64,000 bases of DNA from Castanea sativa (GCF_040712315.1 NC_134020.1:50019751-50083750); one strand, 5' to 3'. Counted from the first letter of the stretch, positions 37,276 to 48,461 are shown. Translations and numbers: made by a program. The notes: generated by a model not told the origin, from the letters alone.

Positions 37276-38376
37276 GTTCGGAAGACTAGAGCCCATAGGA
37301 CCACCCCCTCTTCTTCTCTAGCATTAAAGAGTGATAGGTTTCTAACTGAGAAAAACCAAGAAACCTTTGAGAAGATGAATTTATATAGGAAGGTGTGGGC
37401 TGAGAGGAAAGTGATTTTAGATGCGCTGGATTTTGAGATTCTTAGGAACTTTGATCGTAGGGGTTGGTTGCCTCTTTTAGATGTAGATCATCCTCTTCCG
37501 GCTATTTTGATCAGAGAGTTCTATTTGAACCTCTTTGTTCACTCCACTTTATCTAACATTTAGTTTGTGAAGAGTTGGATAAGAGGAGAAGAGTATACCA
37601 TTACTCCTCAGGTAGTGGCCTCTGCTCTTGGTGTACCTTTGTTACAACAGACACTTTATCCCTATACTGAGTCTCCTCCTCTGAACGACATCATGTCCCT
37701 CATCATTGGTACTACCATTCAGTGGGGTACTAATCCTCATATCACCTTTCATGAGCTTACTGAGCTCAATTATCTATTTTTCCGAATTTCTTGTCATTCC
37801 ATCTGGCCCATTTCTCACTTGCACACCATTCCTATTAAAGGTTATGCATTTTTGTATGCCCTTGTGACAGATGCTCCTATGAGTTTTCCTACTCTTTTCA
37901 TTCGATCCTTGGTTGAGGTTCATAGGAGTAGTTCTAGGTCACTTGGTCTTTTCTTCTCTGTTTTCATACATCCAATTTTGTTACACTTAGGATTAGACAA
38001 TTTTCCTGCATCTGAGCTCGTACACATTATGGCTCCCATAGGTGCCACCTTCCTTCAGTAGAGAGCTGCTCAGATGAGAGAAATCTCTAAACACCCTAGA
38101 GTTGAGTCTTCTTCGGGTGTTGCACCTCCTCCTCCTCCTCTTTCTTCAAGTGATCCCACTGCTGAAGAGTTTGTTGATCTGACTGTTGCTGTTGATCCTC
38201 CACCTTCTATTTCGAATGATTCTAGCATTTGTCATATGTTAGACACTGTCGTGACTGTTCAGGCGGCTTATGGTCAGCTTTTGGTGGATGTACTTACAGA
38301 GCTTTAGACTTTATGTGCAGAGTTGGCGAGTATTCGGTGGTCACCTCCCCCACCTCCTTTTGATGATGAGTCTTGA
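37276..38376 (+). pseudogene. Plant transposon-protein-like ORF with three internal TAG codons
   Basis: One frame of 366 codons starts MVRKTRAHRTTPSSSLALKS and ends at TGA 38374-38376. It is interrupted only by TAG at 37561, 38059 and 38305, all in the same frame. Residues 30-260 (ILRNFDRRGWLPLLDV, then VKSWIRGEEYTITPQVVASA and GTTIQWGTNPHITFHEL) resemble the plant 'putative transposon protein' family (Pfam Transposase_32, from memory) found in many retrotransposon contexts. A Ser/Pro-rich linker and a C-terminal stretch ending PPPPPFDDES follow. Each TAG could be a former CAG. Function is unknown. The lack of frameshifts over 1.1 kb is notable. Confidence 0.75.
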
Positions 38377-38482
38377 TTGCCCTTTGGCAATTCGTCACAA
38401 AAAAGGGGAGTACATATGGATGGAGATAGGGGGAGATTTTTTGTTTTGTTTTGTTTGTTTGTTTGTTTGTTTTTGTTTTTTT

Positions 38483-38514
<32 letters not shown>

Positions 38515-38990
38515 TTATTTTTTTTATTTTTTTATTTTTTTTTTAGAGCTATGGAGCTTTAGATTGTATCTAGGTGCTTCATCTTATTATTATTTTTTTG
38601 GCTCATGATGTTTTTATCTAGATGTATTTATTTTTATATGATGTATATGTTAGGGGGAGACATTTTATTTATTATTTTTGTTCCTTGTTTCACATTGTGC
38701 TACATTGGCTATTGATTTATATTATGAGGTTATTCATGATATATGTCTTTTATTTTATGTTATGTGAAATCAAGAATTTATTTTGTTTTAATTGTATTTT
38801 CAACACATGCGTTTATGTGTTTGTTGAGTGTTTCAGGAATATACCGGTTAATTCAGTCGTGCTGCTGTCTACACTTGCAGCTGATAGATAGTGGTTAGGT
38901 TGATTTTTTTTGGTCGGGCAATTTTAATGAAATGGGCTGTTTTTGTAACTTTGAGCATTTTGTTTATTTTGTGTTTTGTCACGAATTGCC

Positions 38991-39000
38991 AAAGGGGGAG
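38991..39000 (+). promoter_or_regulatory. Polypurine tract of Copia family C
   Basis: The purine run aaagggggag lies two bases before the 3' LTR and would prime plus-strand synthesis. Confidence 0.85.
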
Positions 39001-39002
39001 TT

Positions 39003-39776
39003 TGTTAGGTTCTAAGGGTTTAGGATCTAAATGTTTTAGAACTTCAATGAGTATATGTTGGCAAACCTATCAAAACGTTTAGTTTAGATTTAGGCTGCTC
39101 AAAGTGTGTGTTTGTGTAAATTTGGAATCAAGTAATTGCAGAAAATTATTGTTCAATTTATACAAGGCTCGATCGATCAAAAATTAAACTCAATTGATCG
39201 AAGCTCGTGCAGATTGTTTTTCTACAGAATTTTCCAACTCAGCCCAAGCTCATATGAAGTGTAGGGCTTTATGTTTTTCATTAAGTATAAAAGGAAAAAT
39301 CCTAGCCACGTTTTTAGGTTATTGTTTATGCCGTGTGTGTGAATCTCTTGTGAGATTTAGAGGTGTTTGCCTTCAAACACACTTAGGGTTATCAAGATCA
39401 AGATTGATGTCGAGAGCTTGGTGATCATTTTAGTTACTGCATAAAGAGCTTAAAGAAATACAAGTGGTATGCTTGTGGATGTTGTGGATCTGAGGGTAGC
39501 AATAGGATTTTAACGGTCTAAGTCGCTATTGTAAAACTTCAATTCTTTCACAGTGGATTTGTTTTACCTTGAGGATAGCTAGGTTAAATTCTCCCTAGGT
39601 TTTTTACTGGTTTGGTTTTCCTGGGTTATTATATCGTGTGTTATTTACTTTTCCGCTTTGCTTTACATGATATGATTTGTTTGTGTTAACCTAGATTTGA
39701 ATAATTTACCTAAGTTAATCATTTGGCTAAATGACTAAGTTAAACAACTTGTGTTTAAGGGGTCTAAAAATGTACA
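39003..39776 (+). repeat. 3' LTR of Copia family C
   Basis: Same ends as the 5' LTR (tgttaggttc to ctaaaaatgtaca) and followed by the target duplication gtgtg. Compared with the 5' LTR it lacks about 70 bases near 39490 and has many single-base differences. Confidence 0.9.
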
Positions 39777-39951
39777 GTGTGTTTTACACACTTTGGCCCA
39801 TATGTGTCTTGTCATGCCTTGATCATGCACCACATATGCACACCACATGCACATTTGTTGCACACTCTTTTTCACTTGTCATGTTTTGCATATCGCTCAT
39901 GCTAGATAATTGTTATAACATGGTTAGCTTACATAACATGATATTGTCACT

Positions 39952-40469
39952 TGTAAGTGCATAAGGGTTTTGAATGACTCTAGGTGATCCAAGGGATCCT
40001 TAGACTCGTTATAGGCTTCTATCTGCGGCGTACAAAACTTTGGTGGAAGGGGGAATGAAGTGACGGGTGCAGTAAAGGGCGTGTCCATCCGGTGGACCAG
40101 CTCGTCGAGGTTGTTTGACACCCGTTCCCTAAGAGCTTTCATCATTAAGTCCATCCTCTCTTTCATCATCTGCATCTCTGCAACCATGTACGGTGGTGCA
40201 GTATCTGCGACGGATGGACGGCTGGCGTTTTGTCGCTCTTGTCTGCTTAGGGCGTTGCTGCCTTCTGGTCCTTCTTGATCCTTTCTTTTGGCGTTGGTAT
40301 CCTCTTGATCCTCCCAATGATTGTTGGGTCTTGCGTTCCTTTGGCATAGCTGTTCTTCCAGGTCGTGGTTTTGCTTAGTAAGGCGTTCTACAGCCGTGGT
40401 GAGAGTTTGTACCTGCCTTTCGAGGGCAGTAGTGCGTGGTTCATCTCCTTGGTTGTTGTTGGTTGCCAT
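39952..40469 (-). pseudogene. Truncated Gypsy Gag N-terminal part
   Basis: The likely start is the Met at 40469 (MATNNNQGDEPRTTALERQ); a Met six codons upstream is also in frame. A Glu/Gln-rich coiled-coil-like segment follows, then PPYMVAEMQMMKERMDLMM and LPPKFCTPQIEAYNESKDPL with DHLESFKTLMHLQ, a typical start of the Gypsy capsid. After this the frame runs into unrelated DNA (VTISCYVS) and stops. About 170 codons of the gag are free of stops, so decay is lighter here than in the other elements. Confidence 0.82.
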
Positions 40470-40540
40470 CAAGCAAGTAAGTACCATACAACTCTTTGTC
40501 TGAGAAGTGTAGTATGTCTTCTACTACGATCTTATTCTTT

Positions 40541-40558
40541 CCTACAAACGGCGCCAAC
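40541..40558 (-). promoter_or_regulatory. Primer binding site of the second Gypsy fragment
   Basis: Read on the - strand, gttggcgccgtttgtagg follows the LTR end atcatca. A tggcgccgtt-type site is characteristic of many plant Gypsy elements. Confidence 0.75.
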
Positions 40559-41141
40559 TGATGATGATGGAAAAAATTGCCAGTGAGTTGCGTAGACCTC
40601 ACGTGCTCTAGACAAAACCTATGAAACAAAAACAAAGAAAACCCTACAGAGAGTACCGGTGTGGTACTGGACAAATATCCTTCAAAGGCTAAGTTAGGGA
40701 GAATTTCTACAAATCTAGAGTGCCAAAGCTGGGAAGAATTACACGTACCTTTGTTTGGGAGGGATTTGAGGTTTTTATAGTGGTATAGAGTTGACCTCTA
40801 TTTCTTGATGGAGAAGGAGTTTCATTGTAGAGAAGATCCTCTTCAGTGTTCATATATCGTGGGATTTTTTCCTTGTATGGATTCTGGGCGTGAGATGCAA
40901 GACATTTCCATATTAGGTTTCTTGGAGACCACTTAGGCTACGTAGGTGCCACGTGGCTTGGCTACCTGTCTCCCTCGTGTTCGTTCGTCTTTCTGCCTTT
41001 CCATCCGAGACACGATTCCCTCTACCAGTGCTTTGATTGTTAGGCCATCTAGACTGTCTCCTTTAGCAACACCGTTGCTTATGACTAACTCTGTTAATTG
41101 GATTTGTCTGCCATAGGATTTATCCTTATCAGTTATAATCA
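40559..41141 (-). repeat. LTR of the second Gypsy fragment
   Basis: On the - strand it starts tgattataactgataagg and ends ccatcatcatca (583 bases), so it has TG...CA ends. The - strand frame inside it (41142-40933) is not a gene. Only one LTR is present. Confidence 0.72.
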
Positions 41142-44100
41142 TGAACTTTTACTAATAATCAGCTCAAAATTTAAGAGGCACTAAATAAAATTTAAATGAT
41201 AGTTTAATAATAATCAACTCAAAAAAATAAAAAACCCTTTTTTATAAGAAATGTTGGTAGCATAAGACACTTGTGTCTATCATGTGTAACATGTTTGTGA
41301 TTTGAGGCAATTACTGTAACATGTTTACGTACGATATCTATCACGTGTACAGTATCATTTGCAAAGTCTACAACATTTTCGTTAAAAAGAAGCAAAAGAA
41401 AAGTAAATTGTAATCAATGTCAATTGAAGAGCTTACAGTTCAATAATATTGACATGAGCACATGACTATCAATAATTTTACAGTTTTTTTGTTTTTTTTT
41501 TATAATTTTTTTAATAGGTAGTTTCAATATATAGCGTCTGTTCCTAATAATAATTTTTTATCGTTAAACTAAAATATAAATTCAAAGATGAGAGATTTTA
41601 CTAATTGAGCTAACTGAAACTCACTGCAATAATTGTACAAATTTATTCTCCATGTTTTGTTTTTGGTACAAAATTTCATCTAGACAAATGTGGAAAATAC
41701 TTAGATAGTCTTAAAGCACTGCTTCAATCGCTCACAAATGGGACGGGCCCAACACATGGGCCCCTACTATGGTCCTCCCTTTATGACAGCCGAGAGTAGT
41801 CTTCCAGGGCTATATAAGTATTGCTTGACAAATGGGGAGGCATCAATTTAAAGTGGAAAAAAAAATGCATACTATCTTTGGAGAAACTTTAAAATAATGC
41901 TTTTATATCATCCAATAGATTAGAGAATCAAACCCTAGAAAAGACATGTCATCATTAGCTAAAAATCAAATCTGAGATTTTAGGATTTTTGAAGCTCGAT
42001 AGATCTAGAAGTATTGAGGTTCATTAAAACTCTGATCAAGTTGCTTTCTCTTCTACAAGTGTGTTCTACAAATGTGTAGTGAAGAACTTTGAACTCAACA
42101 AGGAGTTTCAAGTTGCTGAGAGTTGGTCTTAGATTGAAGATTTGTGCAATTGAAGTCTCTCCAAGATTAAGTCTAATTGGAGATTAGCATAAGAGTTCTA
42201 CTGTAGATAGGTACTTTGGGATAGGCTAGGAGGGTAAGATTCCTTATACTTATAACTGCTTGTTCTTGATTAGTAGATTCTTAGGAGGGGTGACTTGAAA
42301 TTCATCTGGTGAGGTTTTTGCGTTGTGAAAGTTTTCCGTATTAGGCAGCAAATCATTTTGTCAAATTTAATTTCCACTGCACTCTAGATTAAAATTGTGA
42401 TTTGTTGGTGTCTCTACGAAATTTCATATAATTTGATCTAATTAATTAATTAGGATAATTGAATTAATTAACTGGGGTCAATTTATAACCCAACATATAT
42501 AAATTAACTAATGAAGTCAGTATATATAAGAAAATATATCAAGCAATGTGTCATTTTATCCAAGTCTAGATGTTCAATCAAAATTGCTAATCCAAATTTT
42601 GTAACAGTTTCAAATTACGAAACTTCCATTTATATGCTAAACTATACGTATAAAGATTCTTCTTATAATGGAGTTATTTACCGTGTTGAAAGACCTTTGC
42701 TTTACTTGATTGATTTGCATCGTAGTCAGAGGTCCTTCAATAGAACATGATAAGGTAAAGATTGGGTTCAGTATCCAGTGGTCTGGAGCGATTGAGATAC
42801 GATGCAGACATGATGTGAATTTAGAAGTGATAGTTTAACACTATCCTACTTTGACATTTTCTTGCGGAAAAATTCAAAGAATAATAGTGCGTGATTATTG
42901 TCTTTGTCTTTTTTAAGATATAAATTCAAAAAAATACAAAGTCCACAAATTTGGGAACGTGGGGTAGACAAGCAAAGCAAATCAACTCCGAAAAACAAAG
43001 GAAGAAACTAAGCACAGGTCTGTTTCACAAGGCGAGGCAGAAAAAAACACAGATCGTATACTTTATCAAAGAGAACAGTTTTGTTTTGTTCTTCCTATGA
43101 TCACATCAAACATGAAAATTATGTTTGCTATACACATCAAACAGGAAATTATTAACATCGATCTAATGCATGCATCTTTTGACCAAAGCCTCACCCATAC
43201 CCTCATGACCGAGTTTTTTGAGAGAGAGAGAGAGAGAGGACATCTACTTAGAATAAGCACAATATGTAAAGGAAATTCTTTTATACTTCAAATTTCAAAA
43301 TGATAAGAGAAAATAATTATCTTATTTATGAAATATTTGAATTTTAAAATTTTCATATTTTTAAAAATTATGTACAAAACTTAAGTTAATTGATAAAATA
43401 ATAAATAGTTAATTTTATATCTACACAAAATTAACCTCAGAAATATTTTTAAGATTCCCAAGGTACGTTTGAAAACTACCGAGAGTACCAGTTTCTTTGA
43501 ATTATTTCCAGCAAATACATCGGATGCACCCAATAAATAGTAACCGCTAAATCAATTATGTGACAAGAACTTTCTAAGAAAGAGGAGATTCATTAATGGT
43601 TTTTTTTCTTTGAGGATCGAAATTCATTAAAGATTAATTAGTAAGATATTCATATAACATAAAACCAAAAACATCGAAAAATGTTTGCAAAAATGACTGA
43701 AAAAGTGTTACCTCTAAATTTATCGACTTAAAAAAGACTATGAAACACTTACAATTTTCCCCTCTAAACTTATTAAAATGCGACAGTTCTTGTTTTCGGT
43801 ACTTACATGGTATATAAATTTAGGATCTAGGTCTTTTATATAAATGGATTTACAAAAAAAACACTTGTATATTATTAATGCCCAATCTCCCTCAATCTCT
43901 AATGTATGTGCTCAAAGAGTTTTATAGTTTAGTTGCAATAATTTCTCTCTTTTTTATATAAGCAAAACTATGGTTTAAGTCCTCTTTCTCCAATTTGTAA
44001 TAATTGAATTATTTTTAAGGAAAAAAAAAACACTAATATATGTGGGCTAATGACCTTTAAGTCAAATGACATTTCTTAGTATTTTAATATTCACATATCC

Positions 44101-45325
44101 AAATCCTACCTCCCAACTTAAAATCTACAAATAAATAAATAAATAATGTATACGAGGTATTTATGTCTTTCAATTCTGGAGTCAGCTATGTTATAATTTT
44201 GATAGAAATGAAACTATAGATTTTGCAATTACGAATAAAGTATGGGTTTCAAAAAACTTGAGACATTTCATTAAAAAAAAAAAAAAACCCTACGAGAATT
44301 TTTTATAATTTTCCAAATGAGGAAGCTAATTAATTCCAATTGAATAAGTCCAATGAAACTTAAAAAAAAAAATTGAGATAAATCATTAAAAAATAAAAAT
44401 GTTATGCTATTGATTGGTATATGTAAAGATGATTGTTTACATCACCAGTCACAACTTCCAATTTTAACAAATTATTGAATAATTATGTAAAATATAGCGG
44501 CTTTTTTTAAAATGAAATAATAGTATATTAATTACTTGAATTCAAATGGGTAAAAACTTTGTTGGTGTGCAAAGTTTTATCAAACTGCCTCTGTCTTAAA
44601 AGAGAAGGAAAAAAAGAAAAAAAAAAAAAAACGAGCATAATTCTTTAGTGGTAGATAGGTCATGCACAACTCATTGTTCACGGGTCGATATATATCTCAT
44701 GCCCTACACAATTTGTTTAAAGTTCAAACTATATATATCCATTCATGAAGGTTTTGACTGGTTAAACATAAGTGTTTCTCCCAGCAAAGTTTTAGAAATT
44801 TCAATGGGTACCCAATGCTAGCTTATCCATATTTTTAGTAAACAATAGTTTCCCGTTGGACTTCTGAGTTTTGAGTCGCGAGTGATGGAAGAGATATATA
44901 CGCATAGACTCAGATGCCAGTTTTGCCAATTTTTCTATGACACACGTGCTTTGATTAAGCTGGTTCACTGTAAGTCTTTGCAATGTTAATTTTATACAAA
45001 TTGGTAGGGGGAAATAATAAACTAATTAAGTTATTCTTTGGTTGTTAGTTTGCACCCATCGTTTTAATTGGGTATTTATTTTAAAGAATGAATTCAATCA
45101 AACCTCGATGATGCATTAATCAACTGGACTATTGGCAAATGGACTCGTTCATATAGATTAACTCCATAAACCCAACAAACATGTGTTGCAAAGAAAGATT
45201 GGCATATTGGCAACTTGTTCATTAAACTATGGAAATTAAACCAAGGATTGCTATCTTGTTCATTAAACTAAGAGAATTATGAAAAAAATATCTATCTTTA
45301 TTAATAGCCAAAAATTATATACACA
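41142..45325. other. Long intergenic stretch, mostly without recognised features
   Basis: No convincing gene. The part from about 41860 to 42495 reads like a decayed LTR 3' half: it ends ggggtcaatttataacccaaca and has segments similar in style to the Copia LTRs here, but no partner was found. The segment near 42765 (gggttcagtatccagtgg) resembles one arm of the hairpin MITE at 56998-57114. An AG microsatellite is at about 43218-43239. The frame at 42511-42750 has no recognised domain. Confidence 0.4.
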
Positions 45326-45347
45326 CATATATATATATATATATATC

Positions 45348-45973
45348 TCTTTTTCTTTTCTTTTTTTGGTTAAGAGGGATCTTTTTTAAACTTGCTAGCC
45401 ATGAAAGGCAAAGTATTGGCTACACGCCTTACATAGTACAAACCAGTGGCATCTTCATTAACAAAAGTTACAATATCAAGGGTAGGGGGATTAAACAAAA
45501 TAACAAACTCTTCTTGCTGCACACAGCCCTCCTTTGCCAGTCCATCAGCTACCCTATTTGCTTCCCGATAGGTATGATTCACCCTGCTTTGTTGGAACCT
45601 ATTGAGAAGGTACCTACAATCATTCAAGAGAAAGGAATAGTCCCTGTTAGTGACTGAATTAGACAGAACCAGGTCTACCACCACTTTTGCATCGAGTTCA
45701 ACTTCCAAGCAATCAACTCCCGATTGTAATGCAAGCTGGAGCTCGTCCCTCAATGCCCAAAACTCAGCTATAACACTTGTAGTGAATCCTATATTACGAG
45801 TGTAACCTTTGATCCAGGCACCTCTATGATCCCGAATTAATCCTCCACCCCCTGCTCTCCCTGGGTTTCCCAACAATGCTCCATCTGAATTTGACTTACT
45901 CCAACCTTCCATTGGTCTATTCCATTTGACACTGGAGTACCTTACTTGTATGGTTCTAAATGATTTCCCCACT
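45348..45973 (-). mobile_element. 5'-truncated LINE tail inserted in an AT microsatellite
   Basis: A short insert reads on - as an RNase H domain followed by a short A-rich tail (seen as the T-rich stretch at 45350-45368). On both sides it is bordered by (AT)n tracts (45326-45347 and 45974-46009), as expected if it inserted into a microsatellite, though that prevents a unique target duplication from being read. Confidence 0.65.
45370..45972 (-). CDS. LINE-type RNase H domain ORF, 200 aa, uninterrupted
   Basis: RNase H (RVT_3-like) that would degrade RNA in RNA-DNA hybrids during LINE retrotransposition. From residue 20 or so it reads GWSKSNSDGALLGNPGRAGG (first catalytic Asp), then AEFWALRDELQLAL (Glu), LEVELDAKVVVDLVL (Asp) and HTYREANRVADGLA (last Asp), so all four acidic positions of the family are present. 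The frame is open from Met at 45972 to the stop at 45370-45372. It is probably the C-terminal part of a LINE ORF2 that lost the rest by 5' truncation. Whether it is expressed cannot be told; an independent RNase H gene is less likely given the LINE-like tail. Confidence 0.75.
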   Translation of the reverse strand: MGKSFRTIQVRYSSVKWNRPMEGWSKSNSDGALLGNPGRAGGGGLIRDHRGAWIKGYTRNIGFTTSVIAEFWALRDELQLALQSGVDCLEVELDAKVVVDLVLSNSVTNRDYSFLLNDCRYLLNRFQQSRVNHTYREANRVADGLAKEGCVQQEEFVILFNPPTLDIVTFVNEDATGLYYVRRVANTLPFMASKFKKDPS

Positions 45974-45974
45974 C

Positions 45975-46008
<34 letters not shown>

Positions 46009-46031
46009 CTCTCTCTCTCTCTCTCTCTCTT
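45974..46031. repeat. (AT)n and (CT)n microsatellite
   Basis: AT repeats pass into about eleven CT repeats. They border the LINE tail on its 5' side. Confidence 0.95.
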
Positions 46032-46369
46032 TGTGTGGATGGAGTAGACAAGAAATCCCTTAGAGTTTGGACCTTGTCAACTGAGCTTTGTGTGGATCTA
46101 GTGTGCTTGGCTGACAAAGCCTATTATTTTATCTAATTTTTTAATCGGATCATGGATGTTAAATTTTTTTTAAGTTAATAAAGAAAAAAGTACCACCGAT
46201 AGCCGAAGATGGATCAACGTGGGAGGAGTGAGAGGCTCTTTGGATGCACAAAAGGGTAGCTTAAAACTAAAGATGCCCTTTAATTTCTTCAAAATGTTTG
46301 TTGGATTTTTTTTTTTTTTTTGTGCGTTTATCATCATTTTTGTAACATTTTAGGTAGTTGTCAAGTTTC
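46032..46369. other. Intergenic stretch
   Basis: AT-rich with a T run at 46309-46321. Nothing else recognised. Confidence 0.4.
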
Positions 46370-46870
46370 GAAATTACTTGGCAAACTAGTATCTCGAGTG
46401 TCTAAAAATCGAGTTCAAAGATGGAACTCAAGTTTCTGAGATTCGAGTAACAAGTGATGGCAATCTGACATGGAAAAAAATCTACATGGAACTCGAGTTC
46501 CACTATTCTCTACATACATCTGTTCCTCTTCTTCTTCTTCCTTCCAGATCTGGTCCTCTGTTCTTCTTCTTCTTCTTTTTTTCCCTTCCAGATTTGGTTC
46601 TTCTTCTTCTTCCTTCCGGATATGGTCCTCTGTTCTTCTGAATTTGGTCCTCTGTTCTTCTTTTACTTCCTTTTTCAGATCTACTTCTATAGAACTTGAG
46701 TTTAAAAAACTTGAGTTCCACGTGGATAAATTGTTCCACATCAGCACTAGAACTCGAGTCTTAAAGGCTCGAGTTTGTCACCAAACTCAAGTCTCAATGA
46801 CTCGATATGTTAGTTTTTTTAATAGTTTCAAAGCCATGCTTGCTAACGAAATAGTTGATAAAAATTAATG
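46370..46870. other. Possible foldback element rich in ctcgag motifs
   Basis: Both ends hold related inverted sequences: on the left tcgagtgtctaaaaatcgag and ggaactcaagtttctgag, on the right the opposite strand of similar motifs (aacttgagttccac, gaactcgagtcttaaaggctcgag). Between them is an imperfect CTT-rich minisatellite (46515-46675) with recurring ccagatctggtcctctg. Open frames on both strands reflect this repeat and are not genes. No target duplication was identified. Confidence 0.4.
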
Positions 46871-46946
46871 CTAGTTTGGAAAATTTCCCCCTATTTGTAG
46901 GTATCTGCTATATATGGGTCTCTATTACAGTACACACACCTTGCTC

Positions 46947-47113
46947 TTCCTATATATTATTAGATCAAATCATTATGAAGTTGAAATAATAATAAGATAT
47001 GATTTCAATCTGACAAGTGAGGTCCAATTCTTCCTATATATTATTAGATCAATCATTATGAAGTTGAAATAATATTAAGATATGGTTTCAATCTGACAAG
47101 TGAGGCCCAATAT
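46947..47113. repeat. 84-base tandem duplication
   Basis: Two units start at 46947 and 47031; both contain ttcctatatattattagatc and tttcaatctgacaagtgag with few differences. Confidence 0.9.
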
Positions 47114-47129
47114 TGGGAGTGTATAAAGA

Positions 47130-47731
47130 TCAACTCACTGTATATTTCTGGAAAAAAAAAAAATCACTATATATATATATATATATGTGTGTGTGTGAGT
47201 ATATTCATTTATCTCATCCCTCTTCTCCTATGTGTGTGTGTGTGTGTTTTTTTTTTTTCTATAAAAAAAAAAAATACTTAGTATTGTTGAGTAGTCTCAC
47301 ATGGTAAGGTGTGATATTGAGAAGGGGTTTATCACTTACTCTGTGACACTAACTGCCATATGTAGTTTTGGTGTTGGCGTGTGAGTGTATTCCTTTATCT
47401 TATCCCTTCCCCGATATTTTTGTGTGTGTGTGTGTGTTTCTAAAAAAAAAAGATACTCAGTGTTGTTGAGTAGTCCCACATCGGTAAGTGTAATATTGAG
47501 AAGGAGTTTATCACTTGCTTCGCGACCCTAACTGCTGCATGCAGTTTTGGTGTTGGCGCGCGCGCGTGTGTGTTTCTAAAAAAAAAAAGATACTTAGTGT
47601 TGTTGAGTAGTCCCACATCAGTAAGGTGTGATATTGAGAAAGGGTTTATCACTTGCTTTGCAACATTGACTGCCGCATGCAGTTTTGGTATTGGCGTGTG
47701 AGTGTATTTCCTTATCTCGTCTCCCTTCCCC

Positions 47732-47764
<33 letters not shown>

Positions 47765-47800
47765 TTCTCAACAAAAAAAAAAAAAAAAAAAAAAAAAAAT
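47130..47800. repeat. Tandem array with gttgagtagtcccacat units and embedded TG tracts
   Basis: Units carrying tacttagtgttgttgagtag start at 47275, 47454 and 47591 (spacing 179 and 137). Each continues with gtttatcacttgct and gcagttttggtgttggcg, then a (TG)n or (CG)(TG)n tract and a poly-A run of different length. A partial unit precedes the first. The last poly-A run at about 47772-47799 is the longest. Non-coding; the unit may derive from a retroposon. Confidence 0.85.
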
Positions 47801-48333
47801 TTATTCATCTATTAAATTCTGTACATGATTCTCTAAAAAAAGAAATTCTAAGCCATGCTTGTATAAAATGCTTTACAAATAAAGTTCATTAAGATATTGT
47901 TAACAAAAAAAAAAAAAAACCATTTTAATTTTTAATTGTATTATTATTTTTAGTTACATTGAAAGAATTTAATGTAAACAGGAGGTATTTTTTTTTTTTT
48001 TGTTAAATTACAACTTACACACATGTGATTTGGCTGAAATTTAACTTGCTTACTTGGGTTTAAAATTTGACACTCAAGTATTACTTACTTGAGGTTTGAC
48101 CAAAATTTAACTTGCCTACTTGTGGTTTGAAATTCCATAATGCATACAAGTGTTTCGATGAAAAGTTTTTGATCTTGTATTTTTATTTTATTTTTGTATT
48201 TTTGGAGGAGAGAAACATAAAAGTGGAGCAAAATTATATGTTTAACTCTATTTTGCTAACCCCAGGTGAGTAAAGTATCAAATTTCAAATCACAGATTGA
48301 CAACTTAAATTTTGACTAAACTATAAATGAGTA
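47801..48333. other. Intergenic stretch upstream of GH1 copy 3
   Basis: Includes A and T runs and a self-similar segment near 48020-48130 in which acttgggtttaaaatttgac-like phrases recur. No gene recognised. Confidence 0.4.
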
Positions 48334-48461
48334 GGGGGTGTTTGGCAAGTGTGTTCAAACACACAACTTCACATTTTAAACAGTATTATACACATTTTCA
48401 CTCACATGTATATAAAAAACACTCAAACAACATAACTTAAACTACTCTACCAAACACCTCC
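48334..48461 (-). mobile_element. MITE 1, upstream of GH1 copy 3
   Basis: 128 bases with inverted ends gggggtgtttggcaag and the reverse of taccaaacacctcc, flanked by TA on both sides. The interior, reversed, matches MITE 2 at 54249-54389 (for example taagttatgttgtttg, gtgagtgaaaatgtgt). Such small non-autonomous elements depend on a transposase from elsewhere. The superfamily is uncertain. Confidence 0.75.

Larger units (their letters stand above)
32532..39776 (+). mobile_element. Gag-only Copia element, family C, complete with both LTRs
   Basis: A 7.2 kb element with LTRs of 830 and 774 bases, TG...CA ends, a tRNA-Met-type primer site, a polypurine tract and a perfect 5-base target duplication gtgtg (32527-32531 and 39777-39781). 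It carries gag and, near its 3' end, a second ORF like a plant transposon protein, but no protease, integrase or reverse transcriptase. It sits inside the family A element, so it is younger. The two LTRs differ noticeably (substitutions and a deletion of roughly 70 bases in the 3' copy), so it is not recent. Confidence 0.9.
26699..39950 (+). mobile_element. Gag-only Copia element, family A (nested insertions inside)
   Basis: Starts with an LTR (26699-27728), followed by a gag ORF, but no protease, integrase or reverse transcriptase is found in the remaining internal DNA (30736-32531 and 39777-39950). No 3' LTR of this family is seen before the Gypsy fragment at 39952, so the 3' end is missing. 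Two younger insertions interrupt it: a family B solo LTR (29139-30167) and the family C element (32532-39776), both with target duplications. The gag resembles SIRE/Maximus-type Copia gag. A gag-only structure like this has been called TR-GAG in plants. The right border is approximate. Confidence 0.7.
39952..41141 (-). mobile_element. 5' fragment of a second Gypsy element (LTR, primer site, part of gag)
   Basis: On the - strand: LTR (41141 down to 40559), primer binding site, then the N-terminal part of gag, cut off at about 39951 where family A flank begins. No pol or 3' LTR is present. The gag and primer site fit a Tat/Gypsy lineage different from the element at 7163-18015. Confidence 0.78.

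Noticed and set aside
38400..38608. Frames of 61 and 112 codons rich in Phe and Cys
   Set aside because: They read a GTTTT/TTTTA low-complexity tract inside the Copia element.
42511..42750. 79-codon open frame on +
   Set aside because: No recognisable domain, AT-rich surroundings and no neighbouring exon; likely chance.
45091..45130. Possible GH1 exon 1 scrap (gatgcattaatcaactggac) similar to ttaataaactggac at 25058
   Set aside because: Too short, and no signal peptide or following exon.
46415..46747. Frames on both strands rich in Glu, Arg, Ser
   Set aside because: They are translations of the CTT/GAA minisatellite.
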